Both the position numbers and the translations under genes were made by a program. From Beta vulgaris subsp. vulgaris (Eukaryota; Streptophyta; Magnoliopsida; Caryophyllales; Amaranthaceae), in the NCBI RefSeq assembly GCF_026745355.1, contig NC_079202.1, positions 48,790,787 through 48,854,786 on the forward strand: a DNA stretch of 64,000 bases, read 5' to 3'. Below the pieces are notes generated by a model. That model was given only the letters and a program-made list of their open reading frames with translations, was not told where the DNA came from and ran no database searches. Positions 1 through 11,778 of the stretch are shown here, piece by piece. Position 1 is the stretch's first letter. Every line of letters begins with the position of its first letter.

Positions 1-757
1 TTGGGTTAAGATGAACTTAAATCTTGTGGGCTTGGTCCTATTACTATTAGAGTTATCATTCCAGTTTCAAATTAGGCCAACTAGCTAGTTTAGATTTTAG
101 CACCAGTGGCCAATAGATTAGGGTTAACATTATGAACGGAATTCTTTTTGTTTTTCTTTAAGGACTTAAAGAGATTTATATGCGGACCCCTTTATATACA
201 TAGAAACTAGCAAATTGCCTCACGTTTTTAGAACATAATTTATAACTTTTTTGAGCATAAACAAAGGTAAAATTTGAACATTAGACATATTTTTTGGGCT
301 AGCTAATTTTGTTGATTAAGCCTATATCACTTAACCAAACCCCACTTAACCAAACTCGTCTTTTATTATTTATTTTATTTATGCTTTCTTTAAGATTTTT
401 AAAATTAAAACTAATGAGCGACAAAAGAATGTTACACAGATTTATTAAGGATTTGTTATATTTTTATCAACAAAGTATTTTGTTTTAATTATATCTTTTC
501 ACTTTGTTAATTGATTATATTTTTCTTTTTGATTTACTACTTGATTGTATATTGACACTGTATAAATATTCTTTGTGTTATTTATGTAAAATACAATTCT
601 CATATCATTAGGTTTGAACATCTATGAATATCAACTAATGAGAAGCTTTCAAATCAGGGAGAACTACACAAGCACTAATGATAAAATAGTGCTCAAGTCC
701 TTGATTTGAATTTTGAAACTGCCAAACATACCAAAATTGACAAAACAGTCATTCTTA
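1..757. other. AT-rich non-coding DNA
   Basis: No reading frame, RNA gene or recognisable repeat is visible. The stretch is AT-rich with poly-A and poly-T runs, as in plant intergenic DNA. Confidence 0.6.
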
Positions 758-1370
758 GAGCATCCTTATTCATGATAGAGAATAAAGATCAAGTTGATGA
801 TCATGAAAAAAGTGCTCTTAATCACAATTGAAAAAAAGATTGTGAGGTGAATGGGAGTGATTGGGAGAAAAAAAATGCATGGTGTGAGTGAAATGATGAA
901 TAATATTGTAGGATGAGAGATGCCAAGTGTCACATTTTGATTGGATTTTAAAATATAGTAATTGTTATAAAATTTGCAACGATTTCATTTTAGAAAATAC
1001 AAAGTGAAAAAAAATAAAAAAATACCAATAGCTCTATTTTAACGAGCTCTATAAATAGAGACCCATTTTGCTATATTTTGGATAGAAAAAAATTTCAGCT
1101 ATTTATTAATTTTCTCTAATTTTGCTTATTTTATATGAAATATCTTTCATTTTTACATTTCAAAAAAATAAAAAGTAAAGAATAAGAGAGAAAAGTAGTT
1201 GGATGGGTCAAAAAGTAAGAGAGAAAGAGAAAAAATTAGTTGGGATGTTTTTTTTTTGTTCATGGTTAAGAGGATATGTGGGAAAAGATTGTGAGATGTT
1301 ATTTTTTAGAGAGAGAAAGTTAGAAAGAGAGTGGGATGATCTTTGTTTAAGATCATGAATAATGGTGCTC
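758..1370. mobile_element. MITE-like element with imperfect terminal inverted repeats
   Basis: The left end reads GAGCATCCTTATTCATGATA. The right end, read on the other strand, is GAGCACCATTATTCATGATC, so roughly the outer 35 bp form an imperfect inverted repeat, and AAAGATC recurs further in on both sides. TTA precedes the left end, as in PIF/Harbinger (Tourist) MITEs, but the right flank is AGA, so the target duplication is decayed or the family guess is wrong. There is no coding capacity. The paired ends are seen; the superfamily is inferred. Confidence 0.5.
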
Positions 1371-1522
1371 AGAATTCTAGTTTGGGTTCACCCGTATAAG
1401 CAATTATATAAATGCTCGTCCGACCGATTATTCGAACCCAAAATATTTGGTTTCTCTTTGAATAGTAGTGTGTATCCTTCATTGTTGAGATTCAAGTGTC
1501 TATCTATAAAATTGTCAATTAG

Positions 1523-2512
1523 TGTAACAACCCGATTCCCGAGCTTCTAGCTAAACACACTTAAGATTCACTAATCACAATCAATGCTTAATAATCCTCG
1601 AATTAAATATTTACTCACAGCGGAAACATAACCTATAAAACGATCCTGGGAATGTGGGTTATGGGCCCACAAAACAAATTCCTTTATATAAGACTTCAAT
1701 TACATAGTCATTCAATCTCAAATTCCATGGCAAAAGAATAATCTATATTGTAAGTAATTCTAAATAAACTCTTCTATATACAAACTTAAATCTCGGACTT
1801 TATCCCATTATACACAATTCGAATCATAACTTTGCTCTTAACTCGATTCTAGCTTCCAATACAATCGTGTAACATAGTTTGACTCTGCCACCCACCAAGT
1901 GACAGGCCATAGAAATGACAACACTATCAGCAAAGCTGAATACACACTGTATAATACAAAATACAAGTTTAGGTGTATTTTGAAAACTAACACATAGTTA
2001 TAATAACAAACAATCAAATTCAACTCAGTTACCATAGTTTCAGAAAATCAAATCGTTTGGCATGAACGCAAATGGAGAGGGATACCACGCAGTACCAGCT
2101 GTCTCCAAACTATTGAGCGTCGTCACCCCACCTTTTACTGTTCTGGTTCCAAGATTTAACAGAACATGTCCTATAACGCCAGGAATTCGCCCTTCCTAGA
2201 AGGCAACAGTTAGGGACTCTACCCGCCCTAACTCGGGTGTATGTTAACGCCTCACTTTCATATTTATAATTTAAGATTATTAATGATTCATACTTTAATC
2301 CTCAATACTCAAAATTCTTATCAACTCATTCTTAATACTCGAAACTCTTATCAACTCCTTTCAATTACCCTTACTTTGATAGTTGAGAAGATATAGAATT
2401 TTCATAATTCAAACTAGTTTTAATGTAATAACTTTAATTGAACTTAACCAATTATGTCTTAGAGGCTTAAATAATACTTAGGCATACATTTTATCGAGAG
2501 ATTACTAATTAT
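1523..2512 (-). repeat. Inverted partial LTR (3' part)
   Basis: These 990 bp are the reverse complement of 4583-5588, the 3' part of the right-hand LTR, with scattered substitutions and small indels. The outermost bases, TGTAACAACCCGATT, are the complement of the LTR 3' terminus. The first 363 bp also pair with 2516-2878, so 1523-2878 could fold into a long hairpin. Confidence 0.85.
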
Positions 2513-2515
2513 ATT

Positions 2516-2878
2516 GAGTCAAACTTTGTTGCAAGATTGTGTTGGAAGCCAGAATCGAGTTAAGAGTAAAGTTATGATTCGAATTGTGTATTATGGGATA
2601 AAGTCCGAGATTTAAGTTTGTATATAGAAGATTTCATTTAGAATTACTTACAATATAGATTATTCTTTTGCCATGGAATTTGAGATTGAAGGACTATGTA
2701 ATTGAAGTCTTATTTAAAGGATTTTGTTTTGTGGGTCCATAACCCATAGGTCCAGGATCGTTTTATAGGTTATGATTCCGCTACGAGTAAATATTTAATT
2801 CGAGGTTTATTAAGCGTTGGTTGTGATTAGTAAATCTTAATTGTGTTTAGCTAACAGCTCGGGAATCGGGCTATTACA
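2516..2878 (+). repeat. 3' part of the 5' LTR
   Basis: This 363-bp block is a direct copy of 5226-5588, the LTR 3' part, and ends in ATTACA two bases before the primer binding site. The junction with the inverted block lies at 2511-2516. The first 2 kb of a normal 5' LTR, including its promoter part, are absent. Confidence 0.85.
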
Positions 2879-2880
2879 AA

Positions 2881-2892
2881 TGGTATCAGAGC
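2881..2892 (+). other. Primer binding site (initiator tRNA-Met)
   Basis: TGGTATCAGAGC lies two bases after the LTR end. It matches the 3' end of plant initiator methionine tRNA, the usual primer for Ty3 and Copia elements, and fixes the element's orientation as plus. Confidence 0.9.
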
Positions 2893-3210
2893 AACCCTGC
2901 GACCGTGCGCTGAGTTAGCCACATAGCGGGGTAAAAGATTGTTGGGAATGTGTATATGTTACTTGGGTAATTAGAGTTCAAGTTTTGAGCTATAGAATAA
3001 GACTAAGAGTCTAGATTTGTGTAAAACTTTGGGGAATAAGAGTATGGAATTCGAAGTTGTAATTTGAGGATATTTGAAATTTATTTGTTGGGAATATTGT
3101 GAACTTTTCATAGAAGTTTAGTAAGGACTATCGGAGGATGTAGTGCTTGATATATAGATACTTAAGGTTGATCTATGAGTTTATGTTTTGAAGTTTCGGG
3201 GACGAAACTT

Positions 3211-3228
3211 AATTTAAGGGTGGTAGAG
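3211..3228 (+). other. Polypurine tract of the Ty3-type element
   Basis: AATTTAAGGGTGGTAGAG sits directly before the right LTR and directly after TTTCGGGGACGAAAC, the usual arrangement for plus-strand priming in plant Ty3 elements. Confidence 0.75.
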
Positions 3229-3346
3229 TATAATAGCCTGAATTTTTAAGCAGGTTCAAATATTTTGTTAGATATATTAAGTCTTCATCAGGCTTTGATC
3301 CTTTAAGTAGTTAGAATTCTCTCCAACATCATACTAGGACAAAAAA

Positions 3347-3540
3347 GGATAAGTACTATCATTCTTAGTGGTTAAGAAAGTAAGTGGATAAGAACTAACA
3401 TTCTTAATGGTTAAGAAAGTAAGTAGATAAGAACTCACATTCTTAGTGGTTAAGAAAGCTTGTGGATAAGCACTATCATTCTTAATGGTTAAGAAAGGTC
3501 AAAGAGGATAAGCACTATCATTATTAGTGGTTAAGAAAGC
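3347..3540 (+). repeat. Five tandem units of about 39 bp in the LTR
   Basis: The unit GGATAAGNACTATCATTC plus TTAGTGGTTAAGAAAG is repeated five times with small differences. It lies upstream of the LTR TATA box, where retrotransposon enhancer repeats are often found; a regulatory role is inferred only. Confidence 0.85.
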
Positions 3541-3993
3541 TTTGAGAACCAATAGACAAGTTAGAAATCCTTGAGAGCTTATTCTTTAAGATTATGAAAA
3601 TCCCATAGAGACCGTTTCATCACATAGCGATGAACTTCCAGTTAAAGAGCCTTTCGGGGTTGAATCCGTGCTCAGATTCTAACTAAAATTGATATATGAC
3701 ATGCTTGGGATGTCTTAAGGTTATAATGGTCATTTATGCCCATGAATTACGTGGCTCAATAAGGTAAATTCCTTACATAGTAAGATCTGGCCCACCTGAA
3801 ATATCAGTTCAGACCTATCCTCAAAGAAAGCCTCTTAGCAGCTGCTTGAGTGTCGATCTCTTAAAGATCTTTTCATGCATGAAAGCCAACATCTCAAGCT
3901 AACATATGCAATAAGAATCACCCAGAAAATCCAAGAAACCGACCTCACCCAGAAGAGGTTTCCATCCCCCATAGGTACCGCCAGAACAGGCCC

Positions 3994-4001
3994 TATAAAA
4001 G
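3994..4001 (+). promoter_or_regulatory. Candidate TATA box of the LTR promoter
   Basis: TATAAAAG occurs in a GC-richer context (AGGCCCTATAAAAGGGTG), about 770 bp into the LTR. The position and context fit a Ty3 LTR promoter. No transcript start can be proved from sequence. Confidence 0.5.
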
Positions 4002-5593
4002 GGTGTCATGGTTTTTCGTCCTTTTCTCCTAAATATTCTTCTTCAACACCTATTTCTCTTTCCATACAACTCTTATAGACATAATTCCTTAGTGTTTCAA
4101 GCTTTTAGTCGAGTTTTCAAGCTTTGGGAAATTGTAGAAAACTTCAAGTAGATTGATGTAAGTACATCTTTGCATCTCTCTTGTACTTAGCTTAGTTATT
4201 TATGTTTTAATAGCTTGTTTAAACTGATCTTTAGCATTTTTACATATTTAGGGGAAGCTATAGGAGTAGTAATCAATTGGATTAATAAGTTTCATTGAGT
4301 TAAGCACCTTTAGTGAAGGTACACACTTGGTTTAGTTTCAACCTAGAGATTTTCCTACCTATAGTTAGGTGATTGTTTCTTTCTAGTGTAAAACATGTTT
4401 ATGAAATGAATTCACTTATGATGTGTATTTTATTATGTGTATATTGAGTATATAACATGGATATAGCATGCTAAGGTTCATTGGATATGTTTTATTTGAC
4501 CTAAACAACACTTGTACACTAAGTCATTACGATTATGCTTCTAAATCGAATGTGTTTAGTACATGTACTTGTGTAGTAATGGATAATTAGTAATCTCTCG
4601 ATAAAATTTATGTCTAAGTATTATTTAAGTCTCTAAGACATAATTGGTTAAGTTCAATTAAAGTTATTACGTTAAAAACCAGTTTCAAGTATAAAATCCT
4701 AAATCTTCTCAACTATCAAAGTAAGGGTAATTGAAAGGAGTTGATAAGAGTTCCGAGTATTAAGGATGAATTGATAAGAACTTTGAGTATTGAGGCTAGA
4801 TTAAAGTATGGATCATTAAAAATCTTAAATTATATATATGAAAGTGAGGCGTGAACATGCACCCGAGTTAGGGCGGGTATAGCCCCTAACTGTTGCCTTC
4901 CAGGAAGGGCGAATTATTCTTGGCGTTATAGGACATGTCCGGTTAAGTCTTGCAAGCAGAAAAATAAAAGGTGGGGTGACGAAACTCAATAGTTTGGTGA
5001 CAGCTGGTACAGCGTGGTACCCCTCTCCATTCGCGTTCATGCAAAACGATTTGATTTTGTGAAACTATAGTAACGGAGTTGAAGGTGATTATTATTTGTT
5101 AATATAACTATGATTTTGTGAAACTATATTTTTTTCTTATAAACTTGTATTTTCTATTAGACAGTGTGTACTCATCTTTGCTGATAGTTTTGTCATTACT
5201 GTGGCTTGTCACTTGGTGGGTGGCAGAGTCAAACTTTGTTGCAGAATTGCGTTGGAAGCCAGAATCGAGTTGAGAGCAAAGTTATGATTCGAATTGTGTA
5301 TTATGGGATAAAGTCCGATATTTAAGTTTGTATATAGAAGAGTTTATTTAGAATTACTTACAATGTAGAGTATTCTTTTGCCATGGAATTTGAGATTAAA
5401 GGACTATGTAATTGAAGTCTTATATAAAGGATTTTGTTTTGTGGGCCCATAACCCATAGGTCCAAGATTGTTTTATAGGTTATGTTTCCGCTGAGAGTAA
5501 ATATTAAATTCGAAGTTTATTAAGCGTTGATTGTGATTAGTGAATCTTAAGTGTGTTTTGCTAGCAGCTCGGAAATCGGGCTGTTACAATTAG

Positions 5594-6051
5594 TGAGGAA
5601 ATGAAGACAATTTTCTTTCATTTGACATCCTTACCTAATACTTTGCTCTTACTTGTGCTACATGAATTAGCTCCTTGTTTACAAGTTTTACTAGTTTTTC
5701 ACACGTGCAAAATACACGGGAGGTTTTATGTAGAAATGATTTAGAGTCGTGTATAATGTACGGAAATTGCTTCGTATATTAAGTAGTTGTTTTATTCGAT
5801 ATATAGTACATCCGTAATTATTAGAATTCATTTAATTAGTTAAGGCTAAAAGAATATAAAATGTAAAATTATATTTAATATATATAAATATCCTTTGTTA
5901 CAACATTTTAAACTTTAAAAATCTTGTACTCGTGATATATACATTTATAAATAAGTAAATGAAACAAAAAAACACATTAAAATGTGGGGGAATACTTTGT
6001 TTATAAATTTAAGATTTTAGGATGTTTCTCCTAAAATCATGGTTTGAATAG
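5594..6051. other. AT-rich DNA with a decayed Helitron 3' end
   Basis: No gene is seen. At 5691-5724 the plus strand reads CTAGTTTTTCACACGTGC and then ACACGGGAGG. On the minus strand this is a decayed Helitron terminus: a weakened hairpin, a short spacer, CTAG, and T as the next base. It resembles the cleaner terminus at 20808. No matching 5' end was found. Confidence 0.45.
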
Positions 6052-6440
6052 TACTCCCTCTGTTTTTCATCATCCTCATTAGAATCTTGACACTGTTCAT
6101 ACTTAGAGAGAATCTTTTTAATTTTTTTAATTTATAAGAAAAAAATATAGTCATGTGGGATCTTGTTTGATTCATCTCAATTAGTATATTATTAATATTC
6201 AATCATTTTATTTGTTAATAATGTATAATGAAAGATATTTAAGTTCAAAAATGTGCGTTGGAATAATGTAGTACTATATTATTAATAATAATATAAAATT
6301 ATTAATAATAATATTCAATTAGTACATTATTAATATTCAAAAATGTGTGTTCTCATCGGAATAATGTACTTCTATATTATTAATAATAATATTTAATTAG
6401 TACATTTTTAATATTCAAAAATGTGCGTTCTCATTTAAAC
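6052..6440. mobile_element. Stowaway-like MITE remnant with internal tandem repeats
   Basis: A TA followed by CTCCCTCTGTTTTTCATC matches the plant Stowaway terminus. The next 150 bases (TAGAATCTTGACACTGTTCA, then ATATAGTCATGTGGG) are homologous to the MITE at 20527-20776. No clean right end exists. Instead 6245-6430 holds a repeated block of ATTATTAATAATAATA followed by CAAAAATGTGCGTTCTCAT. Confidence 0.5.
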
Positions 6441-8825
6441 TAAGTTCAAAAATATATTACTAATACACGATATAAAACCACTACTGACATTCAATCATGC
6501 AACAATTTTCACCCCTCTCTCTTATTAAACTATCTCATTACATATTTTTATTTTTTGTATGATATGATTATTCGAATTGTATTAAAGAGCAATCTCAAAG
6601 TTTTATATAGCATGATTTTCATCACGATAAATGAGGTTATCTCTCAATTTCTAAGTAAAAGATTTAAATAGACAATCACTCAAGAAAATCATATATATAT
6701 ATGACAAGTTTTTGTCTTGATTTATCTTTTATCTCTTAATCACCATATGACCTATACTTTTCCATATTCTTTTTGATTTTTAGAATTGTATTGTAGAACA
6801 ATCTCAAACTTCTATATTTATATTGAAACATATTCGTGAATGAGGTGTATCTCAGAATTTTAGGTTGAAATATTTATTATGGCCTTATGATTTAAAATTT
6901 TAGAATCTTGTAATGAGAATAGTTTAAAAAACTGGCTTATGATCACCCTTGTGCTGCAAGATTATGACTAATAAATTATGTATAATTAGTAGTATGATTG
7001 TTCTTATTTTCTTAGGATGGACCCTAAAAAAATGGACTTGCTTAGGGTCATTTATTTAACTTTAACTAACGTATTAGCGGTAAAACTTGTCTCATAGATA
7101 CGTAAATTCTATGCCATTATTCTTATAGTCAATTTAAATGTTTATATTAATTTATTTACATACAAAAAAAAGTATAGTCCCACTAATGCCATGGTTCTCA
7201 TGTGTGAGTGGACAAAATATATGCTGATAATAAATTTGATTGAAAATTTTTTAGCATAGGTTTTTGACCCGTGCAAATTGCATGGGATTAATAAATTTAA
7301 GATTTTATGATAGTTCTCCCAAAAATATGTTGTAGAGTTCATAAATATTTAAGAAAATATTATAATTAATCCTATGTACTAAATATAATTTCATCACAGT
7401 AAAGAGTTATTACGTTTTCCATCATTTTTTTTTTTTAAAAAACATGTGAGTTAATTTATTAAATAGATAATATATTTCATTTATATATCTTTCATTAAGA
7501 TGCTCCGAAGGAATTGAGATCTAGATTTCCTGCACCAAGTCAATAACTCTTTTGGACTGAATTAATATAAATTCAGTTCAATTCAGACAAATTCATTTCA
7601 GTTCAGTTCAATTCAAGTCAGTTCAGTTCAGTTTAGATCAGTTCAGTTAGTCTCCAGTCATAGTTTTCATTCATTTCAGTTCAGTTAGTTTAGACATATT
7701 CATTTTAGTTCAGTTCGGTTCGGACTAATTCAGTCTAAAAAAACAGAGACAAATTTATTAAGATTTCGTATTGTTAGATATATCCAGTAAAGGGCTCTTA
7801 TGAGTTAACAATAATGTTGTTTTCTTATCGTAATGTAGCACAGTCCACAAAATCTTTCTTCGGCTATATCAAAAAGCATACATCATATATCAAGTACGTA
7901 CATTATGCATCAAAAAACTAAAAAAATAAATCAATTTTTTAACTTGATAATTAGTTATGTATATACATCAAAAATAAAAACCATAGTAATGTGTTTAAAA
8001 TTTTGTATTTGTTTTTATATAACCTCAATGTAAGCAACAATAAGATATCATACTTTATTATCAATTCTTTATATAAAGATTTATATACGGTACTTTATAA
8101 ATTGTTACACTTTATAGCAAACTTATACAATTGTTTATATTCAGATTATTCAGGGACTTAAATGAGATAGATTATTTCTTCCTCTTCTTCCTTATATTGA
8201 TGTGCCATATACTAAACTTCTTTATGAACAATTATCCATTCCCAACCACCATTCTTCTTCCTCTTCGATTCCCCAGCAAAAACCTCCAAAAATTAATTTA
8301 AGTCCAAAAAATACGTGTACTCATCTTCTAAAATTTAGAGATTTCAAACAAATCAAATTACCTTTCCCTAATTCATAAGTAGATACGTTTTTAATTTATA
8401 CTTTAAAGCCATATATTATCTATCAAAACTATACTCCAACATCTTGAATTGTTATCTTCTCAAATCATCGTTTTAGCAACAACGAAAATTATAAAACTCA
8501 TGCATGTGGGTTTTATGAAGAAATTAAGCCTTTGATCTTAATGTTCTTTGCATTTGAAGCATGGTTACTGTAGTCCCTCGATACAACCAAGGTGTAAATC
8601 ATTCGATCTATAAAGTGAAGGAGAATTAAAGACCGCATGCAAAAACCGCAAATCTATGAAGGAGTTGTCTTCAAATGGAGTTCGAAGAAATTATCTAAAT
8701 GGGTAATATAAGTTGGAATTATTTAGTAAGTTTTTTTAAAAAAAAAATTGATTTTCGTTTAATTATGATGAAATTTCCATGATTTTATGTTTGCATGTAG
8801 TTTTTAGCCATTAAATATCATATAG
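6441..8825. other. AT-rich intergenic DNA
   Basis: No gene is seen on either strand. Positions 7256-7284 hold a hairpin, CCCGTGCA-AAT-TGCATGGG, preceded on the plus strand by ATAGGTTTTTGA. This resembles another decayed minus-strand Helitron 3' end lacking a proper CTAG. The rest is AT-rich apart from a pentamer repeat at 7571-7735. Confidence 0.5.
7571..7735. repeat. Degenerate TTCAG pentamer repeat
   Basis: About 165 bp are dominated by TTCAG, TTCAA and TTTAG units (ATTCAGTTCAATTCAGACAA and so on), a decayed minisatellite. No coding or structural role is apparent. Confidence 0.75.
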
Positions 8826-9327
8826 TCTATACAAATATATTAAAAGGCGTTCCAATCGAAGGAACTGTGTCACATGTCACTCTTCTAAACCTTATAATAC
8901 ACGTTTATAATCTCATTAAAAAATATTGACAATGTGTAGTTACTAGGATTTGAACACATAACATTTGAAATGAAATGTGAGAGTTTAATCACTAATCCAC
9001 TAAAATTCCAATGCTTAATGTTTCAAAGTAAAACATTAAAGTCTTATAATTATATGTAACCATAAAGACATATACAAACTTTTTGATCTCTAACACTTTT
9101 ATTAAGTAATAACATTTGCTTACCTCAATTCCATGAAATCATTATTTTCGTTCCTAATTCCTTAGAATTTCTTTAAAAAAAAAATTATCGTGTTATGACA
9201 TTCATTTTCCAATTTTCCACTACACGGTATATTACAGAAAGCTAATTAATTCAATTATGACATTTATGAATAATAATATATTTGATAATTGAAATGATTC
9301 TGGACATCACCCGGGCCAAATTACTAG
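8826..9327 (+). mobile_element. Small non-autonomous Helitron
   Basis: The left end TCTATACAAATATATTAAAA matches the usual plant Helitron 5' terminus (TCTATACTA type). The right end is CTAG at 9324-9327, followed by T, as required for A/T insertion. The subterminal hairpin is weak (CACCCGGGCC) and the base before the 5' end is G instead of A, so the limits are tentative. The 502-bp body has no coding capacity. Confidence 0.5.
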
Positions 9328-11645
9328 TTATAACACTGAAATGAGTCGTATAATTCTTAAAATTGATAGCAGTGAGTGAGAAGAATTAAGATTGAAATTA
9401 TTTCAAACAATAACATGAGGTTGGAGTGAAAAAGTGAGTATGCCAATCTATTGAAAATATTCTAATTTATTACAGTTCGTGAGAAATCTATTGAAAAAAT
9501 CAAGATTCTAAGTTTTAACATTTAGTGAAAAATTAATTTAATATATTAGTAGTATAACCGTCAATTAGCAATTTAGAACTGAGATTGAAATTAGGATGAA
9601 TGCACATTGTAATTTTCTGGAGAATATGCAGGGAGAGTTCATGTGGCATCTCCAGAATATGGTGATGCTGCAAAGAAGATAAACGTAGATTTTCTCCTAG
9701 TGCAGAAATTGTTCTAAGTTATGTCTGGTTTTCAGGGAGAGATAGATGAAAAAAGTATGCAAACACACAACAGGGTTCTTATGGCCTGATGTATATCTTT
9801 GAAGATTGAATGTGGGTGCGAGTATGAGTTTAAAAGAATAGTTGGGTGAATGAAAATGCAAATTGTTGGACATAATATTGAGCGGTTATTTATAGTATTT
9901 AGAAGAAATAAATTACTGGGAAGCAATAATCATGAAAATCGTGGGGATATATCTCAACCCAAATCAATTATGGAGATATTCTCCTATAATTTAGGCATAA
10001 TTAGTAGCAAGTTACCATCTAAGCATTATATTGTCCATGATGACCGGAGATTACACAATGCGCCACCACATCAGCGATTTTGGAGCTTAACACTACAGGT
10101 GGCATATAACTTCTGAGGATCAATTTGTAGACGAGATTTGGCAGAATTAATATTAACTTGACACGTAGGATAAATGTACTTACCTTTATATATATATATT
10201 ATATTATAAATTTGTAACTTGGTATGTTTGCACTTAATTGATGTTACACTACATCTACTACCACCAGTAAACAAGATACTTGAATATCCTACATCATAGT
10301 GTTAGTACCATATCAACACACATCAATCACAAAATTCAAACCAATGCATTATAGAAGTATATTACAAGTCTTAATTCAAAACACAAAGATATGATAAATA
10401 AAGGAAGGGGGATGATTACAGAAATCAAGCCAAGTATGGGACTGAAGTTGCCTCTTTGACTTAACCTATGAACACATTTATATTTCTAAGCTATGTCGAC
10501 GTTATCCTTTCCTTACTTGTATAAACAAGCAAACAGTATAAAACATATAATTTGTCTGTACTTTGCTGTCTAAAACGCCATCATTATCAATAAAATTGAC
10601 TTCTCAACTTGTTCCTTTTTTTTCTGGCCAATAACATAATCCAAATTATTACAATAATTGAGAACAACTGACTCTAATTTGCTAACTCATAGCAGCCTTT
10701 CTTAAAATACAGATTTCTCAACTTGCTTGAATAGAAAATTTTCCATGCCAATTATGCCCATAAGTTACATCAAATTTTTTCTTAAAAAAAAAACTCCAAT
10801 GTCTCATCCACCAACTCCTCCGCCCCTGAGGAAAATAAAAATATAAAGAAAACCCACTCCTCTTAGTCATTGAGATTCCTACATGAGACTCTCTTCTTTG
10901 GAGTGTAAGACTTGGCTACATATGCATTTACAACCTTCTTTACCTAAATAACTTAATTCAATACAAACGAGTTTGTAAACATTAACAAATATGATTTCAC
11001 GAGACTTCTCCAAACTTACATGGTGCCCCCGATTCTTGACAATTAGTGTTTTAGATGACAAATTTATTATATATATATGAAGCTTGAAAACAATAATGCA
11101 AAGCTCATTAATTCTCTGTCCCGCATTTATGTGTCACTACTATGTACTATATTACATTATTTGCATTATTTTTTTTATTGTTGGTTTTAGTAGTTGGTGA
11201 TATATATAGTCATGATAATAAATTTATATGTAAATTTTGTAAAAAAAATTCATATTATTACATGGTAATGCAACTTGATTTCGAGTTGCATTTCGAGATT
11301 TATGACTTTATGAACAATTTTTCGCTATCACTCAATACCGCCTCTAGAGCAGTACTGAATTGTAACGAAACATTTTTTGAGAAAAAATTAATAATTGAAG
11401 TGTATATATATTAATTACCATGGAAATTAAGATGTAACTTGCTTTACAAATTTACCCATTACTTGTTTACCATAACCATAATCCTTATTTTCTAGCAAGC
11501 GGATAGTTAATGTATATATGCATGTATTATTAATATAAACTCAAAAGAATATGCACATATATATATGATAATGCATGAACATGTATAGGACAGAGTTTTA
11601 ATTTATTTTATGACATCAATACACTATACCAAGAATTAAAGGGCA

Positions 11646-11648
<3 letters not shown>
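9328..11648. other. AT-rich intergenic DNA, no supported gene
   Basis: Short open frames occur (for example 88 codons at 9850-10116), but none shows a recognisable domain, plant codon use or splice context. No mobile element ends were identified. This is the 3' flank of the ATL gene. Confidence 0.5.
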
Positions 11649-11700
<52 letters not shown>

Positions 11701-11706
11701 ATATAT
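11649..11706. repeat. TA dinucleotide microsatellite
   Basis: An almost pure (TA)n tract about 58 bp long, downstream of the ATL gene stop codon. Confidence 0.9.
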
Positions 11707-11778
11707 AAATTTGGAAAAATTATATCTTAATAATGCACTCACCAAATTTAATTTTCAATATATTTTATATTATTATTA

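Larger units (their letters stand above)
1523..5588 (+). mobile_element. Ty3-type LTR element without coding capacity, left end inverted
   Basis: The unit has, in order, an inverted LTR 3' part (1523-2512), a direct LTR 3' part (2516-2878), a primer binding site, about 320 bp of internal DNA, a Ty3-type purine tract and a full 2.36-kb LTR (3229-5588). The 5-bp direct repeat ATTAG flanks the whole unit at 1518-1522 and 5589-5593, which suggests it integrated as one piece. No gag or pol remains, so movement would have needed another element's proteins. The motif TTTCGGGGACGAAAC just before the purine tract is typical of plant Ty3/gypsy elements. Both outer ends are the LTR 3' end, which is abnormal. 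Confidence 0.75.
3229..5588 (+). repeat. Complete 3' LTR, 2360 bp
   Basis: The LTR begins TATAATAGCCTGA and ends TCGGGCTGTTACA. These ends form a 13-bp imperfect inverted repeat, with the normal initial TG mutated to TA. The left part (3229-4582) has no second copy here. It contains a tandem repeat and a TATA box. The right part is the source sequence of both left-hand LTR pieces. Confidence 0.8.

Noticed and set aside
3340..3540. CRISPR-like array of regular repeats
   Set aside because: The units are contiguous tandem copies without unique spacers and lie in a plant LTR.
9850..10116. 88-codon open frame on the plus strand
   Set aside because: No recognisable domain or codon bias, and it overlaps another short open frame on the opposite strand; consistent with chance in AT-rich DNA.
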